Both the position numbers and the translations under genes were made by a program. The notes below the pieces were generated by a model. That model did no database searches. It was not told where the DNA came from and saw only the letters and a list, made by a program, of their open reading frames with translations. From Scleromatobacter humisilvae (GTDB lineage Bacteria > Pseudomonadota > Gammaproteobacteria > Burkholderiales > Burkholderiaceae_C), in contig NZ_JAJLJH010000001.1 of the NCBI RefSeq assembly GCF_023231945.1, positions 1,240,001 through 1,304,000 of the forward strand: a stretch of DNA of 64,000 nt, read 5' to 3'. Shown piece by piece: positions 25,240-33,916 of the stretch. The stretch's first letter is position 1; the number at the start of each line of letters is the position of its first letter.

Positions 25240-25743
25240 TCAACGCCGCGTGGAACTTGCAAGCCACGCAGCACGAAGCGCTCTTGCGTCGACGAGCGCA
25301 TGATGCCGGCCCGGCGATTTGCTGGTTTCGAACACCGCGTTCTGGGCGGCCTCTCCCGGCGTCCCCGGCGCCGCCACGCCGGCGACGTCCTCGGTGCGAA
25401 TTGTCGAGGCCAATGCGTGCCACTGCCCGGCCGCGCTCAGCGCGCTCTCGAAGAATCGCCAGTCAAGTTTGTAGTCATACGAAATTACGACTGGGTGCTC
25501 GAACGAACGTAGCCAGTTTGCCACCCGCGCGCCGACCGCCGCGTCGTCGCGAACAGCAGCGCCAGGTACGAGTCCGAACTGGGGAATCACCACGTCCTTG
25601 CAGAAGTCACTCGCCTGGGCATGGCGGGTCAGATCTGCAACCTCGACATAGAACTCATGGCCTTCGTCGGTGACCAGCCCAATCGAGAGCAGTTGGCCGT
25701 CACGGAACTGGGTGAACTCGGTGTCGAGGAATATGCGACGCAT
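25240..25743 (-). CDS. Rv2179c-like 3'-5' exoribonuclease (DEDDh fold)
   Basis: A 167-residue nuclease-fold protein. It begins RRIFLDTEFTQF, giving the D-x-E of the first exonuclease motif, has ISYDYKLDWRFF in the middle and HHALVDARALRAAW at the C-terminus with the His and Asp of the DEDDh site. The layout and length fit the Rv2179c-like domain that degrades RNA 3'-to-5' with two metal ions. The target in bacteria is unclear. It is an isolated gene next to the Sel1 repeat gene. Confidence 0.8.
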   Translation of the reverse strand: MRRIFLDTEFTQFRDGQLLSIGLVTDEGHEFYVEVADLTRHAQASDFCKDVVIPQFGLVPGAAVRDDAAVGARVANWLRSFEHPVVISYDYKLDWRFFESALSAAGQWHALASTIRTEDVAGVAAPGTPGEAAQNAVFETSKSPGRHHALVDARALRAAWLASSTRR

Positions 25744-25966
25744 GGCTTCCGTTCGTGGGTTGCCCGGGGGAAAGGGGCGATAGCCTACCCCGAAGCCGAC
25801 GTTCGCGACTGGCAGATCGTGGCCGACACATGCCTATGCGGCGAAATACTCAACGATGACTTTGTCATCGCTAACCATGCTACTGGCCGCGTGCCGCCCG
25901 AAAGAAACCAAGTCGATCGCAACGCTGCCGACCCAAGCGGCGGCAGTTGCTTGGCGAGCATCAAAG

Positions 25967-27349
25967 TCAATTTTCTGCCCCCGTTCCCGAGGCAAGGAAC
26001 TCGTCGACAGCCCTTCCCACGCCAAGGACTGCAGCGCGACTGACCAGCGCTTGGCCGCGTTCGACATCCTTCTTGCTCAGGAGCTCCTGCACGATCGCTC
26101 GATTGCCGACTGCGTGGCTATTGTTTGAGGGGTCGATTTTCACGGAGAGGCCAAACAGCGCATAGGCGACCACCAGGTTCTTGCGCACGCCTTGACCACG
26201 GGCGTACATATCTCCCCAGTTACTGAGCGCTTGGCGGTTCCCTTGTTCAGCGGCTTGTCGATACAACGTCGCGGCAGCGCTGAAGTCCTGCGGGACACCC
26301 TCACCGTTGCTGTAAAGGACGCCGAGGTTGTTGCGGGCTTCGGCGTCCCCTTGCTCAGCTGCCTCGTGAAACCAAGCCGCCGCGGCATTCATATCCTTCG
26401 GAACGCCACCGCCGCTGGCATACATGCTGCCGAGAGAACGTTGCGCAGTCGCATGCCCTTGTTTTGCCGCCTTGCGATACCAGGCAGCTGACTCTTGCAT
26501 GTCCTTCTTCAAGCCTTTGCCGGTGCCGTACAGGGCGCCGAGCAAAAACTGCGAGTCGGCATCGCCCTGTTCAGCCGCCTTGAGGAGCCAAGCGGCCCCC
26601 TCGCGGTCGTCTTCGGATACACCTTGGCCGGCGAGATACATGGTGGCGAGAACGTACTGCGCCATGGCGGCACCTTGACCAGCCGACTTGCGAATCCAGC
26701 CCGCGGCCAGGACCATGTCCTTGCCGACGCCTTCGCCAATGTAGTACGCCTCGCCGAGACGTAGCTGGGCTGTGGCATTTCCCTCGTCGGCCGCCGCGCG
26801 ATACCAATGTATCGCCTCACGCGCATCCTTGTCGACACCTTCACCTTTCGTGTACATCAATGCAAGGGCGAGCTGCGCGGGCTCATTCCCTTGCTCGGCC
26901 CCCCGGCGAAACCAGGCTGCGGCCTCGGGCGTATCCTTCGTCACTCCAAGGCCGTTGAGATACAGGCGTCCCAAGTCGTACTGCGCATGGCCATCCCCTT
27001 GCTCGGCCGACTTCCGAAACCAGACCGCGGCCTCAGCCTCGTCCTTGGGAACGCCCTGCCCATTGACGAATAGGAGCCCAAGCAGATACTCGCCTCGGGA
27101 GTCGCCATTGACAGCCAACGAGCGAAACTGCTGCAGCGCCTCTGAATAATTCCTTTCCTCGTACGCCTTCAGCCCCTCGCTCAAGCCGGCATATGCTGCT
27201 TTGGAACCGAGGCACAGTACCAGGAGCGCAAGGCCGCTCTTCAGCGACGCGAATCTGGAACTCGTGCGGTTCAAGAAGTGTACGGAGGTCGAATCCCAGA
27301 AATCGCGCATTGGTGTTTGGAGACTGGTGAGCCGTGATCGGCGGGGCAT
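25967..27349 (-). CDS. Sel1-like repeat (SLR) protein, nine repeats
   Basis: A 460-residue exported or membrane-anchored protein. After a hydrophobic signal (LALLVLCLGSKAAYAG at about residues 40-55) come a TPR-like unit and nine Sel1 repeats of exactly 36 residues following the pattern A-LG-LY--G-GV-KD---A--W--KAAEQG. SLR proteins are scaffolds in envelope stress, secretion and signalling. The start is uncertain: the frame opens at an ATG at 27349, an ATG at 27310 is also possible, and neither has a good ribosome-binding site. The C-terminal ~60 residues after the last repeat are not a recognised domain. Confidence 0.85.
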   Translation of the reverse strand: MPRRSRLTSLQTPMRDFWDSTSVHFLNRTSSRFASLKSGLALLVLCLGSKAAYAGLSEGLKAYEERNYSEALQQFRSLAVNGDSRGEYLLGLLFVNGQGVPKDEAEAAVWFRKSAEQGDGHAQYDLGRLYLNGLGVTKDTPEAAAWFRRGAEQGNEPAQLALALMYTKGEGVDKDAREAIHWYRAAADEGNATAQLRLGEAYYIGEGVGKDMVLAAGWIRKSAGQGAAMAQYVLATMYLAGQGVSEDDREGAAWLLKAAEQGDADSQFLLGALYGTGKGLKKDMQESAAWYRKAAKQGHATAQRSLGSMYASGGGVPKDMNAAAAWFHEAAEQGDAEARNNLGVLYSNGEGVPQDFSAAATLYRQAAEQGNRQALSNWGDMYARGQGVRKNLVVAYALFGLSVKIDPSNNSHAVGNRAIVQELLSKKDVERGQALVSRAAVLGVGRAVDEFLASGTGAEN

Positions 27350-27573
27350 GGTCGAGCGATGGAACGTGCATTAGTCTCGGCCTGCAGCAGCACGCCTAGA
27401 GCAGCTGTGAATTCGGCCAATAGGGATGTGATCGTCGACCACCTTTCCGCGATGCCGACGACTGCATCGTAAGATGGCCTACGACCTTACCCCATAGCGG
27501 ACACGTTCGAACGACCGCTTCTGGCCGTTCAGAGAGATCCCAGATCGACCTCAACGTCACAATCCGTACTCGC

Positions 27574-28011
27574 TCATGGTTTGAAGATGTCGACGGGGAG
27601 CAATACGACCGATGTCGTGCCGCGGTTTTCCCACCAGTGCGATACGTCACGTGTTGCGATCACCATGTCACCCGGTTGGTGGGGGATCTCGATTCCGTTG
27701 CGGATCTCGACAGGCTGCCCCTGAACGACATACTCCATCGTCGGCCGGTCCTTGTGGCTATGGAGTGCGATGTGTCCACCGGGCTCGATGGTCACCAGGC
27801 GCGCACGCAGTTGGCGCGCTGACATCCCCTCGATTTCGCTCGACAAGTCGATCGTCCCAAGCGACTTGGTGGACACCCCTTGGGCCTCCGATGGGCCGGT
27901 GCCTTGCGAATGTGCGACTACCGCCAACGTGATGGCGCCCAAGACGGCAACTGCAATTGCAGTCCACCGAGCCGGAACGATCGACCGCGATGTCAGAAGG
28001 TCTGGATTCAT
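27574..28011 (-). CDS. cupin-domain protein with N-terminal membrane anchor
   Basis: A 145-residue protein. Residues ~15-35 form a single hydrophobic helix (signal anchor or uncleaved signal), followed by a cupin barrel. Cupin motif 1 is visible as GGHIALHSHKDRPTMEYVVQG, with His/His/Glu ligands, and motif 2 as PGDMVIATRDVSHWWENRG with a His. It probably binds a divalent metal in the periplasm; the substrate is unknown. It lies downstream of tag in the same direction, 57 bases away, with no obvious functional link. Confidence 0.85.
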   Translation of the reverse strand: MNPDLLTSRSIVPARWTAIAVAVLGAITLAVVAHSQGTGPSEAQGVSTKSLGTIDLSSEIEGMSARQLRARLVTIEPGGHIALHSHKDRPTMEYVVQGQPVEIRNGIEIPHQPGDMVIATRDVSHWWENRGTTSVVLLPVDIFKP

Positions 28012-28068
28012 GGTGGCCCTTTGGATGAAGTGTCTCGACGGCGAGGAAACGGTCCTGCCCAGGCGACC

Positions 28069-28713
28069 TCAGACCGGCTTCTTCAGCTTCTTGCGCGCCT
28101 TGGCCGCCTTCTCGCGCGCATGGCAATGCTCGTAGTGGTCGTTGACCAGCCCCATGGCCTGCATGAACGCATACACCGTCGTGGGCCCGACGAAGGTCCA
28201 GCCCCGCTTCTTCAGGTCCTTGGACATCGCCACCGCCTCGGCCGACGGCCCGAGCACCACGCCGGTCTGCGGCACGTGCGGTCGGCTGTCCTTCGCGGGC
28301 TCGTAGCCCCAGGCGTAGGCCGCGAGCGAGCCGAACTCCTGGCGCAGCTCCAGCACGCGCTGCGCGTTGTTGATGGTGGAGACGATCTTGCCGCGATGCC
28401 GCACGATGCCCGGGTCGGCGAGCAGGCGCTCGATGTCCCTGTCGCCGAAGCGCACGACCTTGTCGGCCTCGAAGTTGGCGAAGCCCTTGCGGAAGGCCTC
28501 GCGCTTGTTGAGGATGGTCAGCCAGCTCAGGCCGGCCTGGAAGCCCTCGAGGCAGATCTTCTCGAACAGCCGGCGCTCGTCGGTGACGGGAAAGCCCCAT
28601 TCCTCGTCGTGATAGCGCCGGTACTCGGGGCTGGCCCGGCACCACTGGCAGCGCAGCACGCCGTCGTCTTCATGCAGGAACAGGCCGGCGGGGACAGAAG
28701 TGGTTTCGCTCAT
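28069..28713 (-). CDS. tag: DNA-3-methyladenine glycosylase I
   Basis: A 214-residue base-excision repair enzyme that removes 3-methyladenine from DNA. Tag signatures are RCQWCRASPEYRRYHDEEWG with the Zn-binding Cys and the catalytic-region Glu, LFEKICLEGFQAGLSW, and near the end KKRGWTFVGPTTVYAFMQAMGLVNDH, with a C-terminal His/Cys pair (HYEHCH) completing the zinc site. The product is about the usual family length (~190-215). It is oriented away from the neighbouring small-protein gene. Confidence 0.95.
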   Translation of the reverse strand: MSETTSVPAGLFLHEDDGVLRCQWCRASPEYRRYHDEEWGFPVTDERRLFEKICLEGFQAGLSWLTILNKREAFRKGFANFEADKVVRFGDRDIERLLADPGIVRHRGKIVSTINNAQRVLELRQEFGSLAAYAWGYEPAKDSRPHVPQTGVVLGPSAEAVAMSKDLKKRGWTFVGPTTVYAFMQAMGLVNDHYEHCHAREKAAKARKKLKKPV

Positions 28714-28924
28714 GCATCCATTCTGCAGCCGTTGCGCCGAAACTGCCGCGCGCCAATCGTGCGCCGAATCGGCCGGTTCGCGCGGCACGGCGCCGCTCCG
28801 TAGCGCCGGCCTGCAGTTCGTCCGGCCACGCTGGCGCGTCGTCGCAAGCGGCTCGTGACCCGGGGCGCGCCTGCCTACAGTCCACCCCATCGACACGCCG
28901 GACACACGACCCCAGGAGCCCACC

Positions 28925-29119
28925 ATGACCAAGACCTTCGCCCACCAGGCCGCCCCCATTGCCGTCGCCGCGCTGCTGACGACCGCGATGCTGCTGGCCA
29001 CCAACGCGCTGGCGGGCCACCAATACCGCGTCGCCGCGCTGTCGCAGGCCGCCTCGACGCGAGTGGTCGCCGTCGACCACCAGACCGTGACCATCGTCGG
29101 CCGCCGCGCGAACGCCTGA
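28925..29119 (+). CDS. 64-residue predicted secreted protein
   Basis: A small exported protein with a signal peptide (IAVAALLTTAMLLATNALAG) and a 34-residue mature part. AGGAG lies six bases before the ATG, and a strong terminator follows immediately, so it is a genuine single-gene unit. Mature residues alternate polar and hydrophobic (HQYRVAALSQAASTRVVAVD). No family is recognised; similar short 'hypothetical exported' genes are common in Burkholderiales. Confidence 0.7.
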   Translation: MTKTFAHQAAPIAVAALLTTAMLLATNALAGHQYRVAALSQAASTRVVAVDHQTVTIVGRRANA

Positions 29120-29140
29120 CCCCCGATTTCCCAGCCTTTG

Positions 29141-29163
29141 GCCCCGCGATGCGGGGCTTTTTT
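29141..29163 (+). terminator. Rho-independent terminator
   Basis: GCCCCGC-GAT-GCGGGGC forms a 7-bp GC stem with a 3-base loop, followed by TTTTTT. It lies 22 bases after the 64-residue secreted protein gene and ends that short transcript. Confidence 0.93.
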
Positions 29164-29208
29164 GCATGTCCATCCGCGGACAGTGCTGCCCCGAGCCGCC
29201 GCCCGCGC

Positions 29209-30093
29209 TCAATCCTCTGCTGCCGCCGCCGCGGCCTCGTCGCTGCCGCGGATCATCCCCAGCATCGCCGGGATCATCGCGAGCTTGGCGCGCTGCAGGG
29301 TATCGGTGTGCGTGCCCCCGGGCACTTCGAAGATGGGCAGGCGCTCCGGCCCGCCCGCTTCCGACCCGAAGTCCGACAGCGGGGTGCGTGTGTCGGCGCT
29401 CCCCTGGAAGATGGCGACGTGCAATCCCGCGGGCACGGCCTCGGCGATCGAGTAGTCGTGCTTGACGATCATCTCGATCGGCAGGGACGCCAGCGGACGA
29501 AGGAACCAGCGCTCGCGCAACGCGCCCCGGATGCCGGCGCTCAACGACGGCGAGGCGGACTCCAGCACGAGGCCCGCAGGCATCACGGCGCCGGCGGCGT
29601 AGGCCGCGACCATCGCGCCGAGCGAGCGTCCCGCGACGACCGTGTGGCCGGATCCGCAGTTCGCGACGACGGTGGACACCGCGGTTGCCGCGAGGGCCTG
29701 CACGTCGTCGATGCGGGCCGGCCCCGGCGCGCCGTCCTGGCCCGGATAGGCGACGGCGTACACGATCAGCCCTGCGCGCTCGAAGTCGGGGAACAGTTCG
29801 CCTGCATATCGGTCGACGCCGCCCTCGTGTCCTGGAAAGAAGACGACGCAGCCGTGTCGAGGCCTGGCGACGGCACGGTCGAAACGGCGCACGATCATGG
29901 CGGCGCCGTCGCGTCCCGGCAACCGGAACGCCTCCGCGGCGCGCCCCAGCGAGACGGGCGGCGGCGTGCGCGCGAAGAGCAGGCGGTCGAGATCGAAGCG
30001 CAGCAGCCAGGCCGTGGCGGCAACGACCGCGACGGCCACGCCGCCCAGCGCGACCGTCGCCGCGGCGAGCTTCCTGAGCGTGGAGGACCTCAT
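29209..30093 (-). CDS. alpha/beta hydrolase, membrane-anchored
   Basis: A 294-residue hydrolase with an N-terminal membrane helix (ATVALGGVAVAVVAATAWLL). The nucleophile elbow GRSLGA (G-x-S-x-G) with VVAG before it, the strand VVFFPGHEGGVDRYAG giving an oxyanion turn, a later GSADTRTPLSDFG acid region and GGTHTDTLQ with the catalytic His complete a triad. This resembles the YfhR/BEM46-type hydrolases with a membrane anchor. The substrate is unknown. The last ~10 residues are an Ala tail. Confidence 0.85.
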   Translation of the reverse strand: MRSSTLRKLAAATVALGGVAVAVVAATAWLLRFDLDRLLFARTPPPVSLGRAAEAFRLPGRDGAAMIVRRFDRAVARPRHGCVVFFPGHEGGVDRYAGELFPDFERAGLIVYAVAYPGQDGAPGPARIDDVQALAATAVSTVVANCGSGHTVVAGRSLGAMVAAYAAGAVMPAGLVLESASPSLSAGIRGALRERWFLRPLASLPIEMIVKHDYSIAEAVPAGLHVAIFQGSADTRTPLSDFGSEAGGPERLPIFEVPGGTHTDTLQRAKLAMIPAMLGMIRGSDEAAAAAAED

Positions 30094-30371
30094 CGTCCCG
30101 GCATTGTGGCGGGATGCGGGCGGCCCGCTCGACCACCGCGCTACTACCCGTCGCACGGCCCAACGTCGCTGGATCGTCGACCCCGCCGGCGCAGCCCTCT
30201 TCGATCGCCTGGCCGCCGGCCTCGCGGGCTAGGAGCCGCAATCGCCGCTGCTCGAAGTGACGGGCTGGGCCGTCTCGCCGCCAACCGGCGCGCCGTCTTC
30301 GTCGGCAGCGGACCGGGATCGCAGCGGATCGCGCCGCGCTTCGCCTCCAACCGCTGAAATGAGCGGCGTCC

Positions 30372-31295
30372 TCACGCGCGGCCGAACGTCCTCCGGCCCG
30401 AGCGCAGCCCCAGCGCCAGCACCGCCAGCGCAAACGGCAGCAGGTTGTAGAGCAGGCGATAGAGCAGCAGCGCGGCCAGCAGGTCGGGCCGGCCGCGGCC
30501 CGAGAGGATCGCCGTCATGCTCGCCTCGAACACGCCCAGGCCGCCGGGCGCGTGCGATACCACACCCAGTATCACGGCCGCGATGCAGCCGACCGCGAAG
30601 ATGTCGAACGGCGGCGCGAGGTCGGCCGGCAGCAGGATGTAGAGCGCGGCGATCGCGGTGCCGCTCTCGACCGCACCCAGCAGCATCAGGCTCAGCGCCA
30701 TCGAGGCGGGCGGCATCTTCAGGCGAAAGCGCCCGAGCGCGAGCTCGCGCGGGCCGCGCGACAGCCACCACAGCCACAGCAGCATGAGCCCCTCCAGCAC
30801 GAGGCCCAGCATCGCGTGCCAGGCGGGGTCGGCGCCGGTCGCGGCCTCGACCAGCTCGGCGCCGGCCAGCATCGTCATGTTGCCCGCCACCAGCGACAGC
30901 CACGACATCGACACGACGCGCGCCACTTCGCCGCCGCTCAGGCCCGCCGGCAGGTAGAGATGCGCGCGCACGGCCGAGCCCGACACCGCGTGGAAGCCGA
31001 GCGTGTTGGCGATGGCCGCGCTGGACGCGCCCGCCAGCAACGCGAGCCGCGCGCGCACGCGGCCGGGCGCGGCCACGCGCAGGCCCACGAGGTCGTGAAG
31101 CGCGAGGCAGCCGAAGCTGGCGAGCGTCAGCGCCAGGCACGCGAGGATGTGCCACGTCGGCTGGCGCCGCACGGCCGCCGCGAGCTCGGCGAGGCTCAGG
31201 TCGCGGAAGACGAAGTCGAGCGCGAGGGCCGCCAGCACGAGCGCGAGCGCCACGCCCGCGCGACGCGCGAGCGCGGCCGCGGCCGCACGCGTCAC
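30372..31295 (-). CDS. flippase-like membrane protein (lysylphosphatidylglycerol synthase TM / UPF0104)
   Basis: A 307-residue inner-membrane protein with about eight helices. The conserved UPF0104 pattern is visible: FHAVSGSAVRAHLYLPAGLS near the middle, then HAPGGLGVFEASM and LLYRLLYNLLP near the C-terminus. Relatives are the flippase half of MprF and archaeal AglD-like proteins, which move lipid intermediates across the membrane. The start is a GTG at 31295 that overlaps the stop of psd (GTGA), so it is translationally coupled to it and probably moves or handles its lipid product. Confidence 0.88.
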   Translation of the reverse strand: MTRAAAAALARRAGVALALVLAALALDFVFRDLSLAELAAAVRRQPTWHILACLALTLASFGCLALHDLVGLRVAAPGRVRARLALLAGASSAAIANTLGFHAVSGSAVRAHLYLPAGLSGGEVARVVSMSWLSLVAGNMTMLAGAELVEAATGADPAWHAMLGLVLEGLMLLWLWWLSRGPRELALGRFRLKMPPASMALSLMLLGAVESGTAIAALYILLPADLAPPFDIFAVGCIAAVILGVVSHAPGGLGVFEASMTAILSGRGRPDLLAALLLYRLLYNLLPFALAVLALGLRSGRRTFGRA

Positions 31296-32212
31296 GCGCT
31301 CACCTGCTCCAGCGCCTCGCGCGAATCGGCGTCCGCGGCCGCGGGCTGCTGCACCGGCAGCCGCATCAGCGCCTGCCCCATGCGGATGCGCGTGCCGGTG
31401 GCGATGCCGTCGACGAACTCGAAGCCGGGCGGCACGAACAGGATGATGGTCGAGCCGTGCTGGAAGCCGCCCATCTCGTCGCCCTTGCCGAAGCGCGCGT
31501 CGACGGGAATCTCGTTGGGGCCGCGGTACTTCAGGTGCAGCAGCACGTCGGTGAACTTCAGCCGGATGCTTGCGACGAGGATGGCCGCCACCGGCACGAT
31601 GGCGATCGGATGGTTGCCGCGGCGCAGGCGCGCGCTGAGCACGGCGCGCTCGTTGCGGCAGAACAGCTTCTCGACGCGCTTGAGCGCGATCGGGTTGACG
31701 TTCCAGGTGTCGCCGGTGATGTAGCTCACGTGGCTCACGTCGACGTCGTGCGGCGCGTGGAAGCGGTGGTACATCGCCGACGTCAGCCGCAGCGTGATGA
31801 AGCGGCCGTCGCGGAACGGCGTCGCGTCGGTGCCCGGGCCGAACAGCTCCTCCATCTTGTACGGGAAGCCCTTGGCCTGGAACACCGTGGTGCCGGCCAC
31901 CGCACCGCACGCGCCGACGATGGCGTCGCAGGGCGACGTGAGCACGTTCGGATCGGGATCGACCACGCGCGCGCCCGGCATCAGCTCGCGCGTGAAGCAG
32001 TCGTGCATCGAGCGGAACTTGCGCGTGCGGGCGTCGCTGAGGTCGAGGTCGGTGAACAGCTTCCACATGCCGATCGAGGCCTTGCTGACGATCGGGTTGC
32101 GGATCTTGCTGAACTTGCCCATGAAGTGCGTCAGCGCGATGCGCGGCACGCGGTTGGTGAGCAGGAAGTTCAGGTCTTCTTGGGCGAGCAGGCGCCGGAA
32201 TTGTTTTTTCAT
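31292..32212 (-). CDS. phosphatidylserine decarboxylase
   Basis: A 306-residue pro-enzyme that makes phosphatidylethanolamine. It has the N-terminal regions LTHFMGKFSKIRNP and CFTRELMPGARVVD, the catalytic Asp/His neighbourhoods SPCDAIVGA and YHRFHAPHDV, and the self-cleavage site HGST (the G-S bond forms the pyruvoyl group) near residue 265. The length fits the 280-320-residue family. It lies between the aminotransferase and the flippase-like gene, so its decarboxylation may serve a specialised lipid rather than, or as well as, bulk PE. Confidence 0.93.
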   Translation of the reverse strand: MKKQFRRLLAQEDLNFLLTNRVPRIALTHFMGKFSKIRNPIVSKASIGMWKLFTDLDLSDARTRKFRSMHDCFTRELMPGARVVDPDPNVLTSPCDAIVGACGAVAGTTVFQAKGFPYKMEELFGPGTDATPFRDGRFITLRLTSAMYHRFHAPHDVDVSHVSYITGDTWNVNPIALKRVEKLFCRNERAVLSARLRRGNHPIAIVPVAAILVASIRLKFTDVLLHLKYRGPNEIPVDARFGKGDEMGGFQHGSTIILFVPPGFEFVDGIATGTRIRMGQALMRLPVQQPAAADADSREALEQVSA

Positions 32213-32236
32213 CGACTTTCGATCAACCCGCCGCTC

Positions 32237-33895
32237 TCAGTTGCTGAAGCGTTGACGCAGCATCTCCCGCAGCAGGCCGCGCCGGATGGTGCGGTTGCTC
32301 TGCGCGGGATCGTTCCACCACCAGCCGTCCGCCTGCATCTGGACGGCCGCGGCGACGAAGCGGTCGAGCACCGCGTCGAAGTCGGCGTCGCCATAGTTCA
32401 GGCTGAAGATCAGGCGCCCCGTGCCCACCCAGCTGAGCGCCAGCCCGTGCGCGCGCAGGTAGAACTGCAGCATCCAGTTGTAGCGCGACGGCTGCTCGTA
32501 CAGCACCGTCCAGATCGACTGGATGTTGGCCACGCGCACCGGCACGCCGGCGGAGGAAAGGCGTTCGTTGAAGCGGGCACTGCGCCGGTTCCAGCGCTCG
32601 TCGACGCCGTCGTACATGGCCTTGACGTCGGCACTCTCGAGCCGCTCGAGGAACACGTTCATCGCGCCCATCACGTACGGGTGCGAGTTGAAGGTGCCGC
32701 GGGCGAAGCAGATGTCGGCGGGCCGGTCCTCGCGGAAGCGCTTCATCAGCTGGCGCCTGCCGCAGACCACGCCCACCGGCAGGCCGCCGCCCAGCGACTT
32801 GCCGTAGGTCACCATGTCGGCCTCGATGCCGAAGTACTCCTGCGCGCCGCCGGGCGCGAGGCGGAAGCCGATGAAGATCTCGTCGAAGATCAGCACGATG
32901 CCGCGCTCGGTGCAGACCTGGCGCAATGCTTTCAGCCACTCGGTGTACGCCGCGCGGTCGAACTTCGCGCGGCGGCCGCTGTCGACCAGCGACGAGTCGC
33001 CCGGCGCCGCGGCGTTCGGATGCAGCGCCTGCAGCGGGTTGACCAGCACGCAGGCGATGTCCTTGCGCGTGCGCAGCACCTTCAGCGTCTCGGCCTTCAT
33101 CTCTTCGAGCGTGTAGGTCTCGCGCGGCGGCAGCGGGTTGCCGGGGCCGGGCTGCACGTCCTCCCACCAGCCGTGGTACGCGCCGCAGAATCGCACGAGG
33201 TACTTCTTCTTCGTGTGGTAGCGGGCCAGGCGCACGGCCTGCATGACGGCCTCGGTGCCCGACATGTGGAACGACACCTCGTCGAGCCCGGAGATGCGCT
33301 GCAGGTGGCGCACGTTGTCCAGCAGCACCGGGTGGTAGGCGCCGAGCACCGGCCCCAGGTCGGCGACGCGCGCGGCGCCCTCGGCGATGCATTCCTTGTA
33401 GAAGTCGACGCCGAACAGGTTGACGCCGTACGAACCGGTCAGGTCATACAGCGTGTTGCCGTCGAGATCCTGCACGGTGACGCCCGACGAGGACTGCAGG
33501 AAGCTGCCCGTCTTCAGGTGCTTGCGCAGGTACGGGCTGTACTGGAACGGCACGCGGTAGCTGCCGGTGAACTGCAGGTCGGAGATGCCGGTGCTGGCCT
33601 GGGCGGTGAGCGCGGCGCTCTTCGGGAATCGCTCGGTGTAGAGCGCGACCAGCTTGTCGAAGCCGGCGCGGCGCCGGCGCTGGAACTCGTCCGGGGCGCC
33701 GTCCGAGCCGAAGAAGCGCGCCTCGTCGTACGCGTAGCCGGGCAGCAGGCCGGCGACGCGCTTGGCCATCTTCGAGTGGCCGGTCAGCGAGCGGTGCTTG
33801 GCACGCGAGAGATCGAGGCGACGCCAGGCGCGCGGAGCCATCACGGCCAGCGCGGCGAGCATCAACGCGGAGAGGGCGAGGGTGGTGGGTTCCAT
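32237..33895 (-). CDS. class III aminotransferase with N-terminal membrane helix
   Basis: A 552-residue PLP enzyme related to glutamate-1-semialdehyde 2,1-aminomutase and omega-aminotransferases. An N-terminal membrane helix (TLALSALMLAALAVMA) is followed by ~100 residues not seen in soluble relatives. The PLP Lys lies in VTYGKSLGGGLPVGV, with the Asp of LIFDEIFIGFR pairing with the pyridine ring and SGTEAVMQAVRLAR binding phosphate. The final ~40 residues are basic. Membrane anchoring suggests an amphiphilic substrate. It is 24 bases from psd. Confidence 0.87.
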   Translation of the reverse strand: MEPTTLALSALMLAALAVMAPRAWRRLDLSRAKHRSLTGHSKMAKRVAGLLPGYAYDEARFFGSDGAPDEFQRRRRAGFDKLVALYTERFPKSAALTAQASTGISDLQFTGSYRVPFQYSPYLRKHLKTGSFLQSSSGVTVQDLDGNTLYDLTGSYGVNLFGVDFYKECIAEGAARVADLGPVLGAYHPVLLDNVRHLQRISGLDEVSFHMSGTEAVMQAVRLARYHTKKKYLVRFCGAYHGWWEDVQPGPGNPLPPRETYTLEEMKAETLKVLRTRKDIACVLVNPLQALHPNAAAPGDSSLVDSGRRAKFDRAAYTEWLKALRQVCTERGIVLIFDEIFIGFRLAPGGAQEYFGIEADMVTYGKSLGGGLPVGVVCGRRQLMKRFREDRPADICFARGTFNSHPYVMGAMNVFLERLESADVKAMYDGVDERWNRRSARFNERLSSAGVPVRVANIQSIWTVLYEQPSRYNWMLQFYLRAHGLALSWVGTGRLIFSLNYGDADFDAVLDRFVAAAVQMQADGWWWNDPAQSNRTIRRGLLREMLRQRFSN

Positions 33896-33916
33896 GTATC
33901 GCTTGCGCGTGGCGTG

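Noticed and set aside
25834-26067. A 77-codon minus-strand ORF overlapping the 3' end of the Sel1 gene
   Set aside because: It lacks a ribosome-binding site and overlaps the Sel1 gene in another frame; no family match is seen.
30094-30371. Short plus-strand frame ending WIVDPAGAALFDRLAAGLAG in the gap before the flippase gene
   Set aside because: No start with a ribosome-binding site and no match to a family; it may be chance in GC-rich DNA.
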